In this document: positions 35,821 to 45,432 of the stretch, in pieces
Position numbering within the stretch: position 1 is the stretch's first letter
How the letters are laid out: every line of letters begins with the position of its first letter
From: REEB95 sp963810055
GTDB taxonomy: Bacteria > Pseudomonadota > Alphaproteobacteria > ATCC43930 > CGMCC-115725
DNA length: 64,000 nt
Assembly (NCBI GenBank): GCA_963810055.1
Contig: CAWEME010000008.1
Coordinates: forward strand, 62,001 to 126,000
Reading direction: 5' to 3'
Position numbers and translations under genes: made by a program
The notes under the pieces: generated by a model
What the model saw: only the letters and a program-made list of their open reading frames with translations
Databases searched by the model: none
What the model was told of the DNA's origin: nothing

Positions 35821-37017
35821 ATGACCGACCCGAAGACCCTGAAACGATCCGCTCACCCGCCCGTCGCCATCATCGGCGGCGGGGCAATCGGGCTCGGCAT
35901 CGGCTGGCGTCTGGCCCAGGCGGGCGTGACGGTCGATGTATTCGAACGCGGCGAGGCCGGGCACGGCGCGAGCTGGGCCGCGGGCGGCATGCTGGCGGCG
36001 GGGGTGGAGACCGAACCGAGTGAGGCCGATCTCTCCACGTTCAACCGCGCCAGCTTGGCGTTGTGGCCCGATTTCGCCGCCGAGCTCGAACGGGAATCGG
36101 GTGTGTCGGTCGAATTGCGCCGCGAAGGCACGCTGAAGGTTGCGCTCAACCGCGACGACGCGGCGCAGCTGCGATTCATGTACGACTTCCAGCGCGCCCA
36201 GGGCGTGACCTTGGAATGGCTGTCGGCCAAGCAGACGCTCGAACGCGAGCCGCGCCTCAATCCTGCGCTTTCCGCCTCGGTGTTCTTTCCGGGCGACTGC
36301 CAGGCCGACAACCGATTCCTGGTGCGCGCGCTGAAGCGAGCCTTCCTGGCATCCGGCGGCAAGCTGCACGAGCATACTCCCGTCACGGCGGTGGAGGTCG
36401 CCTCCGGCCGCGTCGTGGCGTTGCGACTTGGCGACAAGCGCCATGAATGTGCCGTTGCGGTGCTGGCCGCCGGCGCCTGGTCGGGCGAGATTGCAGGCTT
36501 GCCGCAAGAGGCGCGGGTGCCGGTGCGTCCGGTCAAGGGCCAGATCCTGGCGCTCAAGATGGATCAGGCCGCGCCGCTGATCCTCCATGTGATCTGGAGC
36601 CCGCAGGTCTATCTGGTGCCGCGCCGCGATGGGCGGCTGATCGTCGGCGGCACGGTGGAGGAAAAGGGCTTCAACGGCGATCTCACCGCCGGCGGCATCT
36701 TCGCGCTGCTCGAGGGCGCGTGGCGGGCGCTGCCGGGCGTCGAGGATCTGCCGATCGACGAGATGTGGATGGGTTTCCGACCGGGCTCGCGCGACGATGC
36801 GCCGATGCTGGGGCCGGGCGCGGTCGAAGGGCTGGTGCTGGCGACCGGGCATTACCGCAACGGCATCCTGCTGACACCGCTGACGGCGGACACGGTGTCG
36901 CGCTATATCCTCACCGGCGAGGTGGCGGAATCGATCAAACCCTTCGCGGTTTCGCGCTTTGCCGCCAAGGCGCAAAAGGACGCGGCACCCAAGGACAAGA
37001 CCAGGCAAAAGGCATGA
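35821..37017 (+). CDS. thiO: Glycine oxidase ThiO
   Basis: A 398-residue FAD-dependent amine oxidase that turns glycine into iminoglycine, the N-C unit for the thiazole ring of thiamine. The FAD motif is AIIGGGAIGLGIGWRLAQAG (about residues 16-36), followed by GASWAAGGMLA and the late FRPGSRDDAPMLGPG, GHYRNGILLTP. It lies directly under the TPP riboswitch and its stop overlaps the thiS ATG by four bases. Confidence 0.93.
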   Translation: MTDPKTLKRSAHPPVAIIGGGAIGLGIGWRLAQAGVTVDVFERGEAGHGASWAAGGMLAAGVETEPSEADLSTFNRASLALWPDFAAELERESGVSVELRREGTLKVALNRDDAAQLRFMYDFQRAQGVTLEWLSAKQTLEREPRLNPALSASVFFPGDCQADNRFLVRALKRAFLASGGKLHEHTPVTAVEVASGRVVALRLGDKRHECAVAVLAAGAWSGEIAGLPQEARVPVRPVKGQILALKMDQAAPLILHVIWSPQVYLVPRRDGRLIVGGTVEEKGFNGDLTAGGIFALLEGAWRALPGVEDLPIDEMWMGFRPGSRDDAPMLGPGAVEGLVLATGHYRNGILLTPLTADTVSRYILTGEVAESIKPFAVSRFAAKAQKDAAPKDKTRQKA

Positions 37018-37220
37018 GCGGGACTATCCGCATCAACGGCAAGGACGAGAAACTGGCGGCGGCCAATGTCGCCGAGTTGCTGAGCGCGCGCGGCATCGAA
37101 AAGCCGCGCGGCGTGGCGGTGGCGGTCAATGGCGCGGTGGTGCCGTCGCGCGCCTGGGCCGAGAAAACGCTGTCCTCGGGCGACCAGGTCGAGATCGTCC
37201 GCCCCTTCGGCGGCGGGTGA
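37014..37220 (+). CDS. thiS: Sulfur carrier protein ThiS
   Basis: A 68-residue ubiquitin-fold protein that carries thiocarboxylate sulfur to ThiG. It begins with IRINGKDEKL and ends GDQVEIVRPFGGG; the diglycine terminus needed for activation is extended by one Gly. The ATG overlaps the thiO stop. thiF is not in the window. Confidence 0.93.
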   Translation: MSGTIRINGKDEKLAAANVAELLSARGIEKPRGVAVAVNGAVVPSRAWAEKTLSSGDQVEIVRPFGGG

Positions 37221-37228
37221 GGCAGGTC

Positions 37229-38002
37229 ATGTCCGCGGATAATCTTGTCATCGCCGGCAAGTCCTTCGCCTCGCGCCTGTTCATGGGCACCGGGGGATAT
37301 CCCAATCAGCAGGCCTTGCTCGATTCCCTCGAAGCGGGTCAGCCGGCGCTGGTCACGCTCGCCATCCGCCGCATCAGCCTGAAAGCCTATGCCGAAAGTC
37401 TGGTCGATCTGCTCGGCGGGCGTTACGCGCTTTTGCCCAATACCGCGGGCTGCGCCACCGTGCAGGATGCGGTGCTGACGGCGGAGCTGGCGCGCGAGGC
37501 GCTCGATACCGACTGGATCAAGCTCGAAATCATCGGCGACCGCGAAACCCTTTATCCCGATGTCGAGCAATTGTTGCGCGGCACCGAGGAACTGGTGCGC
37601 AAGGGTTTCACCGTGCTGCCCTATTGCAACGACGACCCGGTCACCTGCCGCAAGCTCGCCGATCTCGGCGCCGCGGCGGTGATGCCGCTTGGCTCGCCCA
37701 TCGGCAGCGGCCTCGGCATCGTCAATCCCCACGCCATCGAACGCATCGTCGCGACTTCGCCGGTGCCGGTGATTCTCGACGCCGGCATCGGTACGGCCTC
37801 GGACGCGGCCTTGGCGATGGAACTCGGCTGCGGCGGCGTGCTGCTCAACACCGCCGTCGCCAAGGCGAACGATCCGAAACGCATGGCGGCGGCGATGCGC
37901 GCGGCGGTGGCGGCGGGGCGCGACGCGCTGCTCGCCGGCCGGATCCCGAAGCGCACCTTGGCCGAACCCTCGAGCCCGCAACTGGGATTGGTTGGCGGGT
38001 GA
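37229..38002 (+). CDS. thiG: Thiazole synthase ThiG
   Basis: A 257-residue TIM-barrel enzyme that builds the thiazole phosphate from DXP, ThiS thiocarboxylate and iminoglycine. Conserved parts are SRLFMGTGGYPN, LLPNTAGCATVQDAV, the Schiff-base lysine in WIKLEIIGD, and VMPLGSPIGSGLGI. Usual bacterial ThiG has alternate residues around ALRR, here AIRR. Its stop overlaps the GTG start of the next gene. Confidence 0.95.
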   Translation: MSADNLVIAGKSFASRLFMGTGGYPNQQALLDSLEAGQPALVTLAIRRISLKAYAESLVDLLGGRYALLPNTAGCATVQDAVLTAELAREALDTDWIKLEIIGDRETLYPDVEQLLRGTEELVRKGFTVLPYCNDDPVTCRKLADLGAAAVMPLGSPIGSGLGIVNPHAIERIVATSPVPVILDAGIGTASDAALAMELGCGGVLLNTAVAKANDPKRMAAAMRAAVAAGRDALLAGRIPKRTLAEPSSPQLGLVGG

Positions 38003-38619
38003 AAATTCCCTCGCCGCCGCTGTTGGTCATCACCGACCGGAAGCAGGCGCGGCTGCCCCTCGAAGACATGGCGCAAGAAGTTTTCAAGGGTGGTTGCCGT
38101 TGGCTCAGCCTGCGCGAAAAGGATCTGCCGCAGGCCGAGCGTCTTGCCTTGCTGCGGGCCCTTGTCGCACTCGGTCGGAAATGGAACGCCACCGTCACCG
38201 TGCATGAGGATATCGAGGCCGCCCGCCAATCCGGCGCCGCGGGATTGCATCTGCCCGGCACGGGCTCGCCCGCGCAAGCGCGGCGGATTTTGGGCGCAGG
38301 CGCGCTGATCGGCATTTCCTGCCACGACATCGACGATATCGCGCGCGCCGAAGAGGAAGGCGCCGATTACGCCACCCTCAGTCCCATCTTCGCCACGCCG
38401 AGCAAGCCCGGAGCGCTGCCCCTGGCGCTCGACGAGCTGGCGGATTGCGCCACCAAGGCGATCATTCCGGTGATCGCGCTGGGCGGCATCGGTCCGGCCG
38501 AGGCCGGTCTCTGCCTCGAGGCGGGGGCATCCGGCGTAGCGGTGGTCAGCGCGGTGATGGCGGCGGCAGATCCGGCCCAGGCCACCTCTGCGCTTGTTGC
38601 AGGGCTGGGATCGTCCTGA
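37999..38619 (+). CDS. ThiE/TenI superfamily protein (thiamine phosphate synthase or thiazole tautomerase)
   Basis: A 206-residue TIM-barrel protein closing the thiO-thiS-thiG operon, with a GTG start overlapping the thiG stop. It has LVITDR, WLSLREKDLPQ, EEGADYATLSPIF and VIALGGIGPAEA. Several ThiE landmarks differ: the IND..D region reads VHEDIEAA, and HLG..D reads HLPGTGSPAQAR, which resembles TenI (QLPSGSFSP). ThiE couples the two rings; TenI aromatises the thiazole. Position next to ThiO, ThiS and ThiG fits either. I leave the symbol open. Confidence 0.8.
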   Translation: MKIPSPPLLVITDRKQARLPLEDMAQEVFKGGCRWLSLREKDLPQAERLALLRALVALGRKWNATVTVHEDIEAARQSGAAGLHLPGTGSPAQARRILGAGALIGISCHDIDDIARAEEEGADYATLSPIFATPSKPGALPLALDELADCATKAIIPVIALGGIGPAEAGLCLEAGASGVAVVSAVMAAADPAQATSALVAGLGSS

Positions 38620-38689
38620 ATCTCTTGTCGCGCCTTGTGGCCGCGACCATAGTACCGGCCATCCTCCCTTCCCAGATCAGGAGTTCCGC

Positions 38690-39397
38690 GTGATCGACCT
38701 CCATTACTGGCCCACGCCCAACGGCCACAAGATCACCATCTTCCTCGAAGAGACTGGGCTGCCTTACAAGATTTTCCCGGTGAACATCTCCAAGGGCGAA
38801 CAGTTCCGTCCCGAATTTCTCAAGATTTCGCCCAATAACCGGATGCCGGCGATCGTCGATCACGAGCCGCCGGAGAAAGGGCCGCCGGTCAGCGTTTTCG
38901 AATCCGGCGCGATCCTCATGTATCTGGCGGAAAAGACCGGAAAGTTCCTGCCCAAGGATCTGCGCGGCCGCTACGAGGTGCTGCAATGGCTGTTCTGGCA
39001 GATGGGCGGCCTCGGTCCGATGGCGGGTCAGAACCATCATTTCGCCCTGTATGCGCCGGAGAAGATACCCTACGCGATCGAGCGCTACGTCAATGAGACC
39101 AGCCGGCTCTATGCCGTTCTCGACAAGCGCCTCAAGGATCGCGAATTCGTGGCCGGGGCATATTCGATCGCCGATATGGCGTCTTATCCCTGGATCGTTC
39201 CTTATCAGCGCCAAGGCCAGAAGCTCGAGGACTATCCCCATCTGAAGCGCTGGTTCGAGGCGATCAAGGCGCGGCCGGCGGTGCAGCGCGCCTATGAGAA
39301 GGGCGAGGTCTATCGCCGGGATGCCATCCCGAACACCAGTCCCGAGGCGCGCAAGGTGCTGTTTGGTCAATCGGCGGAAACCATCCGCCGCGCCTGA
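38690..39397 (+). CDS. Glutathione S-transferase, Nu class (YghU/YfcG-like)
   Basis: A 235-residue GST. The thioredoxin-like N-domain starts IDLHYWPTPNGHKITIFLEE, with TPNG typical of the Nu class, which can act as a disulfide-bond reductase. PNNRMPAIVDH and FESGAILMYLAEKTG bind glutathione; the C-domain has QMGGLGPMAGQNHHF. The GTG at 38690 was chosen because AGGAG precedes it by six bases and it gives the family N-terminus. A strong terminator follows. Confidence 0.88.
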   Translation: MIDLHYWPTPNGHKITIFLEETGLPYKIFPVNISKGEQFRPEFLKISPNNRMPAIVDHEPPEKGPPVSVFESGAILMYLAEKTGKFLPKDLRGRYEVLQWLFWQMGGLGPMAGQNHHFALYAPEKIPYAIERYVNETSRLYAVLDKRLKDREFVAGAYSIADMASYPWIVPYQRQGQKLEDYPHLKRWFEAIKARPAVQRAYEKGEVYRRDAIPNTSPEARKVLFGQSAETIRRA

Positions 39398-39437
39398 AGA
39401 CTCCCCGGAAACCGGAGCCGGAACCCGGCCCAAACGA

Positions 39438-39463
39438 AAACCCCCGGTCTGCGCCGGGGGTTT
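39438..39463 (+). terminator. Intrinsic terminator after the GST gene
   Basis: AAACCCCCGG (39438-39447) pairs with CCGGGGGTTT (39454-39463) around a six-base loop. It lies 40 bases after the GST stop and may serve the pilin gene from the other side too. Confidence 0.8.
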
Positions 39464-39492
39464 CATTTCAGCGCCTTGGGCGCCGATGCCGA

Positions 39493-39651
39493 TTACAGGT
39501 TGGTCGCAACCGTGTTGAAGGTGTTCTTCAGGTTGCCGCCGACGGTCGTCAGAGCGGTGACGATAACCACGGCGACGAGAGCGGCGATCAGGCCATACTC
39601 GATGGCGGTCGCGCCGGACTCGTCATGGAAAAGCTTCGAAAGGGTCTTCAT
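39493..39651 (-). CDS. Flp/Fap-type pilin
   Basis: A 52-residue type IVb pilin precursor. It begins MKTLSKLFHDESGATAIEYG; the prepilin peptidase cuts after Gly in ESGATAIEYG, and the long hydrophobic helix LIAALVAVVIVTALTTVGG follows. A good ribosome site (AGGAG) precedes the ATG. None of the Tad assembly genes (cpaA-F, tadBC) is in the window, so this is an orphan pilin locus. A CtrA-type site lies 70 bases upstream. Flp pili act in surface attachment. Confidence 0.92.
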   Translation of the reverse strand: MKTLSKLFHDESGATAIEYGLIAALVAVVIVTALTTVGGNLKNTFNTVATNL

Positions 39652-39720
39652 AGTTCATTTCTCCTGGAGAGCGGTGATTGGAACGCGTTCGTTGTAACCC
39701 GCGCATTTTCCGCCCGATCC

Positions 39721-39736
39721 GTTAAGCCGAGATTAA
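39721..39736 (-). promoter_or_regulatory. CtrA-type binding site upstream of the Flp pilin
   Basis: Read on the minus strand the site is TTAATCTCGGCTTAAC, an exact match to the CtrA full consensus TTAA-N7-TTAAC. It sits 70 bases before the pilin ATG. In Caulobacter the pilin gene pilA is a known CtrA target, which supports function here by analogy. Confidence 0.65.
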
Positions 39737-40048
39737 AGTGGCTGACAGAAATGCCGTATACCGGGAAAGAAAATCGAATTTTTCGGGGATTTTTGTCTAA
39801 AAAAAATGCAAGGACATGGAGACAATTTACATCAAATGCAATTCATCGTCGGCCGGGGGAAGTTGAGAGCCGGAAAATCATTCGGGACCGGATCTGCCGC
39901 CGCATTTTTCGCCCCCAAAACCATCTGTTTCATCCGGTAAACCATGTTAGTATCCGTCCATGCCCGTCGCCGAACCCTTTATTCGACGATGTGGGTGTGC
40001 CATCCATCCCGGGTCATCCGTACCCAGCCAGCTTCCAGGAGCATGTTT
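39737..40048. other. AT-rich intergenic region
   Basis: The gap between the divergent pilin and a Lys/Thr-rich secreted protein gene. Bases 39770-39845 are very AT-rich for the window, with runs of A and T. It should hold the promoter of the downstream gene. No gene or RNA element was recognised. Confidence 0.4.
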
Positions 40049-40282
40049 ATGAAGGCGCTAATTGCCGCGTTTGCCTTGCTTTCTTTCGTCGCCGCCTCGA
40101 CCGTTCCCTTCGCCGTTCCGGCGCAGGCCCAGTCGTCGCAGACCGGCCAGCCGACGGCGAAGACGAAATCCACCAAGACGAAAACCACCAAGACCAAGAA
40201 GTCCACCACCACCAAGAAAAAGAAGTCGACCACGACGAAGAAAACGACGACGAAAAAGCCAACCACGTCCACCAACCAGTAA
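40049..40282 (+). CDS. Small Lys/Thr-rich exported protein
   Basis: A 77-residue protein with a clean signal peptide (MKALIAAFALLSFVAAST through PAQA, about 1-28). The mature part is almost only Lys and Thr with a few Ser and Pro, in irregular KTKST/KTTTKK repeats, giving a strongly positive, disordered chain. The ATG at 40049 is favoured over 40043 by eight-base spacing from AGGAG. An intrinsic terminator follows. The function is unknown; it could bind DNA, polysaccharide or phosphate outside the cytoplasm. Confidence 0.7.
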   Translation: MKALIAAFALLSFVAASTVPFAVPAQAQSSQTGQPTAKTKSTKTKTTKTKKSTTTKKKKSTTTKKTTTKKPTTSTNQ

Positions 40283-40308
40283 GCGCGGTACGCGGTATCC
40301 AGGAATCC

Positions 40309-40340
40309 AAAGGCCCCCAGGAAATCTCCGGGGGGCCTTT
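40309..40340 (+). terminator. Intrinsic terminator
   Basis: AAAGGCCCCC (40309-40318) pairs with GGGGGCCTTT (40331-40340), followed by further T. It lies 26 bases after the Lys/Thr-rich gene and 24 before the end of the convergent doxX array. Confidence 0.85.
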
Positions 40341-40364
40341 TCCGTTTCTGCCTTCCGGCGGCCG

Positions 40365-40844
40365 CTAGAATTCCTTGCCGATGAGCCGGTCGAGCGAATA
40401 GCGTCCGCCGCCGCCGGCGGCAAAAGCGATACACATCAGCATGAGCATGAGCGCGACTTCATAACCGCGATCGGCCCAGAAAAAACCGGCGGCGAAATGA
40501 ATGCGGAAGGTGATCACCGCCATCTCAATCCCCAGAGCGAATGCGACCGGGCGGGTGAGAAGCCCGGCGGCCAGCATCAGCGAGCCGAAGAATTCGAGCA
40601 GGCACACCGCCCAGGCCCAAGCCAGCGGCGGCGAGAAGCCTGCCTTAACGATATTGCTGGCGGCGATACGGTAGACCCCGCCGTAAAACAGCTTGTCGAT
40701 GCCGCCCGGCAGAATCATCGCGGCGGTAACGATCCGCACGAAGGCATAACTGAAAGGCCCGGCGCAGCGGTAGAATCCCGCCAGGCCCGGGATGATCGGC
40801 TTGGCCCCATCGCTGGGGCAGGTTTCATCGATAATCGCGGTCAT
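40365..40844 (-). CDS. DoxX family membrane protein (array copy 4)
   Basis: A 159-residue membrane protein with four predicted helices, the last transcribed of four tandem paralogues. The start IIPGLAGFYRCAGPFSYAFVR and the end GGGGRYSLDRLIGKEF are shared across the array. It lacks the His-Gly helix motif PHGIQK kept in copies 2 and 3, having PGGIDK instead. The ATG at 40844 is two bases from the preceding stop. DoxX proteins take part in quinone- or thiol-linked redox processes in some bacteria, but the role here is unknown. Confidence 0.85.
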   Translation of the reverse strand: MTAIIDETCPSDGAKPIIPGLAGFYRCAGPFSYAFVRIVTAAMILPGGIDKLFYGGVYRIAASNIVKAGFSPPLAWAWAVCLLEFFGSLMLAAGLLTRPVAFALGIEMAVITFRIHFAAGFFWADRGYEVALMLMLMCIAFAAGGGGRYSLDRLIGKEF

Positions 40845-40845
40845 C

Positions 40846-41301
40846 TCAGAATTCCTTGCCGATGAGCCGATCGAGCGAATAGCGCCCGCCGCCGCGGAAG
40901 AGAGCGGCCAAACACAGCGCCAGCAGCAACAGCGGGTATTGAACGCCGCCATTGGACCAGGCAAAGCCGTTGTGAATGTGCACCGCGAAGATCATCGCCA
41001 GCAACTCGGCGGCGAGCAGCAGCGCCACCGGCCTTGTCAGCAGGCCGAGAGCCAGCATGATCCCGCCCACCAGCTCGAGAGCGCCCATGGCGTCGGCCCA
41101 TGGCGCGGGATCGGCCAAGCCGAGCGCGGCTACGAATTTATCGGCCGCCGCGCCGCCCAGCAGTTTCTGCATGCCATGCGGGATGAAAATCGCGCCGGCG
41201 CAAAAGCGCATGAAGGCGTAGGACAGGGGCGCAAAGGGCCGGTAGATCGCAGCGCAGACCGGCAGGATCGGTTTCGGCGTCGGCAGGGTGTTTTCGGCCA
41301 T
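40846..41301 (-). CDS. DoxX family membrane protein (array copy 3)
   Basis: A 151-residue four-helix protein. It has the DoxX patterns LSYAFMRFCAGAIFIPHGMQKLLGG and ALELVGGIMLALGLLTRPVAL, and ends GGGRYSLDRLIGKEF. Its last 45 or so bases are nearly identical to those of copy 4, which points to recent duplication or conversion. Copy 4 starts one base after its stop. Confidence 0.87.
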   Translation of the reverse strand: MAENTLPTPKPILPVCAAIYRPFAPLSYAFMRFCAGAIFIPHGMQKLLGGAAADKFVAALGLADPAPWADAMGALELVGGIMLALGLLTRPVALLLAAELLAMIFAVHIHNGFAWSNGGVQYPLLLLALCLAALFRGGGRYSLDRLIGKEF

Positions 41302-41374
41302 GGTAATTCCACAAATAACGGGAAACGGTTCCGCGGCGAACGGCCATGAAGGCCGCCCGCCGCGGGAATAACGA

Positions 41375-41839
41375 TTAGAACTCCTTGCCGATCAGCCGGT
41401 CGACCGAATACCGGCCGCCGCCGCGGAAGAAGATCGCGAGATACAGCAGCCACCACAGCAACGCGTATTCGATGCCCTTGCCGGTCCAGAAATAACCGTA
41501 TTGCCATTGGAAGAAGACGATGATGACTCCCATGTGGATCAGGAGAATCAACGCCGCCAGGCGGGTGAAAAGCCCGATCGCGAGACAGGCCGCTACTACG
41601 GATTCGGCGAAGACCGCCAAATAGGCCCACATCAACGGATAAGGCAGGCTCGTCTGCTTGTCGATATAAGGAGCTAGATTCACGGCGCTGCCGAGGATGA
41701 TTTTCTGGATGCCGTGCGGCACCAGCACCGCGCCGGCGGCGAAGCGCATGAAGGAATAACTCGCGGGCGAAAAGGCCTCGTAGAGTCCGCCGAGGCCCGG
41801 AAAAATCAACCGCTTCTTGTCGATGATGCCTGTTGTCAT
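41375..41839 (-). CDS. DoxX family membrane protein (array copy 2)
   Basis: A 154-residue four-helix protein with ASYSFMRFAAGAVLVPHGIQKI, VVAACLAIGLFTRLAALILL and the shared tail GGGRYSVDRLIGKEF. It is 73 bases from copy 3 and 47 from copy 1, so the array may be one operon or have internal promoters. Confidence 0.87.
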   Translation of the reverse strand: MTTGIIDKKRLIFPGLGGLYEAFSPASYSFMRFAAGAVLVPHGIQKIILGSAVNLAPYIDKQTSLPYPLMWAYLAVFAESVVAACLAIGLFTRLAALILLIHMGVIIVFFQWQYGYFWTGKGIEYALLWWLLYLAIFFRGGGRYSVDRLIGKEF

Positions 41840-41886
41840 GTTTCCCCTTTCAGATTTGCAGTTTCGTTTGAATCATAAGCGAAGGC

Positions 41887-42354
41887 CTAAAGCTCAAGGC
41901 CGATGAGCCGGTCGAGCGAATAGCGCCCGCCGCCCTGTAACAGAATTCCCAACGCGGAAAGCTCCATCAAGGTCACGTATTCGGCGCCGTGCTGGCCCCA
42001 CCACCAGGCCGGCAGCAACAGGCCGAAGCCGATGACCGCCATCTCGATGGCGAACGCCGCCGCGGCGACGCGCGTGAACAGGCCCAGGATCAGCATCGCG
42101 CCGCCGAAGAATTCGATACAGCCGACGAAATAGGCCCAGGCGAGCGGATCGGGCAGGCCGAGCTTGGCGAAATTAGGCAGCGAATGCTGGGCGTCGCCGA
42201 AGAACAGCTTGTTGACGCCGTGCGCAAACAGGACCAGACCCAGTCCCGCGCGCATCAGAGAATAACCGAGCGGCGACAGCAATTCATAAACCCCGCTCAA
42301 GCCGGGGATGATGAGTTTGGTATTGCCGTTTATGACTTCCCTCCCATTTGCCAC
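41887..42354 (-). CDS. DoxX family membrane protein (array copy 1)
   Basis: A 155-residue four-helix protein, first in the array. It has IIPGLSGVYELLSPLGYSLMR, VLFAHGVNKLFFG, FFGGAMLILGLFTRVAAAAF and a tail that diverges at the end (GGGRYSLDRLIGLEL). It is the least similar copy at its C-terminus, consistent with being the oldest. It lies 86 bases from a lipoprotein gene on the same strand. Confidence 0.87.
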   Translation of the reverse strand: MANGREVINGNTKLIIPGLSGVYELLSPLGYSLMRAGLGLVLFAHGVNKLFFGDAQHSLPNFAKLGLPDPLAWAYFVGCIEFFGGAMLILGLFTRVAAAAFAIEMAVIGFGLLLPAWWWGQHGAEYVTLMELSALGILLQGGGRYSLDRLIGLEL

Positions 42355-42440
42355 GTTACGTATGGTTTTTATGGACCTTCTCCGCCAAGCATAGCATTGC
42401 TCCGCGGCGGGTATACGATCACTTCGACGTCAATGGGGCG

Positions 42441-42854
42441 TTAGTGTGCGCCGCACACAAAAGTGGCGCGAATGGGCGTCATCAGCGGGCAGAAATGCAA
42501 ATCCCATTTCTGCTCGACTAGGCTAGGCGGCTTATTGGGCCCGCATTCCTGCGCCGCGATGGCGATCACCTTCTGGGGCGTCGAACTCAACCGGCTATAA
42601 CAAATCGAGACCGGCACGCTCGACGGATCGATGGCGCCGGCGGTCGCGGCGGCAACCTGCGCGGAAGTCATGCCGGTGGGATTGGCAGCCGTCCCGGTGG
42701 ATGCGGAAGTTCCTCCGGCTGGAGGCGATGGGCTTTGTGAAATCTTACGGACGACAGAATCGGGCGTTCCCGTCTCGAACGGATCGATCATGCCGCAACC
42801 GGCGAGGCCGAGCAGCAAGGCCCATACGCTGGCGGTGCGGCAAAATCCCAACAT
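42441..42854 (-). CDS. Putative lipoprotein of unknown function
   Basis: A 137-residue exported protein with a lipoprotein signal (ALLLGLAGC, modified Cys about residue 20). The mature part is Ser/Thr/Ala/Pro-rich, then a Cys-containing end with SICYSRLSSTPQKVIAIAAQ and LHFCPLMTPIRATFVC. Four mature-region Cys could form disulfides. The ATG at 42854 gives the best signal peptide. It is divergent from thiC; no family recognised. Confidence 0.65.
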   Translation of the reverse strand: MLGFCRTASVWALLLGLAGCGMIDPFETGTPDSVVRKISQSPSPPAGGTSASTGTAANPTGMTSAQVAAATAGAIDPSSVPVSICYSRLSSTPQKVIAIAAQECGPNKPPSLVEQKWDLHFCPLMTPIRATFVCGAH

Positions 42855-42935
42855 GGCGGCTAAGCTGCCGCAAGCGGCGGTGCGGCGCAATCCTTGCTTG
42901 ACGGCACCGCCCTTCTGTCCGGATACTAAGAACGA

Positions 42936-43048
42936 TTCCAAGGGGAGCCCCGCCGAGGGGCTGAGACACCGCTAAAAGCCCGGCAATTTCGGGGCGGCGC
43001 GGGAACCCTTTGAACCTGATCCGGATTGTGCCGGCGTAGGGACAGGAA
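42936..43048 (+). promoter_or_regulatory. TPP riboswitch upstream of thiC
   Basis: The THI element is complete: GGGGAGCCCC, GGGGCTGAGA, a long variable P3 arm (about 42970-43005), AACCCTTTGAACCTGATC and GGATTGTGCCGGCGTAGGGA, closed by TTCC (42936-42939) with GGAA (43045-43048). It is 68 bases before the thiC ATG, so control must act through a downstream switch, not directly at the ribosome site. Confidence 0.93.
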
Positions 43049-43115
43049 CGCTTCTCCGTCATCCCCGCGTCACCCGTCCGGAGCGCATTTGTCGCTGTCG
43101 CATAAGGAGGCTGTC

Positions 43116-44945
<1,830 letters not shown>

Positions 44946-44956
44946 CGGGCCGACCC

Positions 44957-45409
44957 GTGAGCAAAGCGCCCAAAGCCCCGAAGCCCGGCCGGCACTATCC
45001 CGAACGGCCCATCGTCGGCTGTCTAGCCGTGGTGCGGCGGGGCAACAAGGTGCTGCTGGCGGAACGCTCGCTCCCGCCCGGGATCGGCAAATGGGGCTTT
45101 CCGGGCGGCATGCAGGAACTGGGCGAGACGCTGTTCGAGTGCGCCCAGCGCGAGCTCATCGAGGAAACCGGCATCATGGCCGAGCCCCGCTCGGTGCTGA
45201 CCGCGATCGAGTCCATCCGCCAGGACGAGAAGGGCAAGATCATGACCCATTTCACCCTGGTCTGCGTGCTGTTGGATTGGCATCAGGGCGAGGGCGAGCC
45301 GCTCGAAGACGCGCGGCAGGTAAGATGGCTCACCCCGGCCGAGGCCGAGGCGCTAGACACCTTCCCCGATGCCGTGCCAGTGATGCGGCTGGCGCTGTCC
45401 AGTCACTGA
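44957..45409 (+). CDS. NUDIX hydrolase
   Basis: A 150-residue hydrolase with a full Nudix box, GGMQELGETLFECAQRELIEETG (given here only as its pattern: G at the start, RE..EE at the end, about residues 51-73). The N-terminus is Lys/Pro-rich. Relatives act on ADP-ribose or other nucleoside diphosphates; position behind thiC raises the possibility of a thiamine-related pyrophosphate, but that is speculation. The GTG at 44957 starts 11 bases after thiC. Confidence 0.88.
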   Translation: MSKAPKAPKPGRHYPERPIVGCLAVVRRGNKVLLAERSLPPGIGKWGFPGGMQELGETLFECAQRELIEETGIMAEPRSVLTAIESIRQDEKGKIMTHFTLVCVLLDWHQGEGEPLEDARQVRWLTPAEAEALDTFPDAVPVMRLALSSH

Positions 45410-45432
45410 AATCGCAAAGCGGGGGAATTAAG

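Noticed and set aside
40140..40275. Short repeats in the Lys/Thr-rich gene as a CRISPR or satellite array
   Set aside because: Repeats are irregular, codon-based and lie inside an open frame; there are no spacers.
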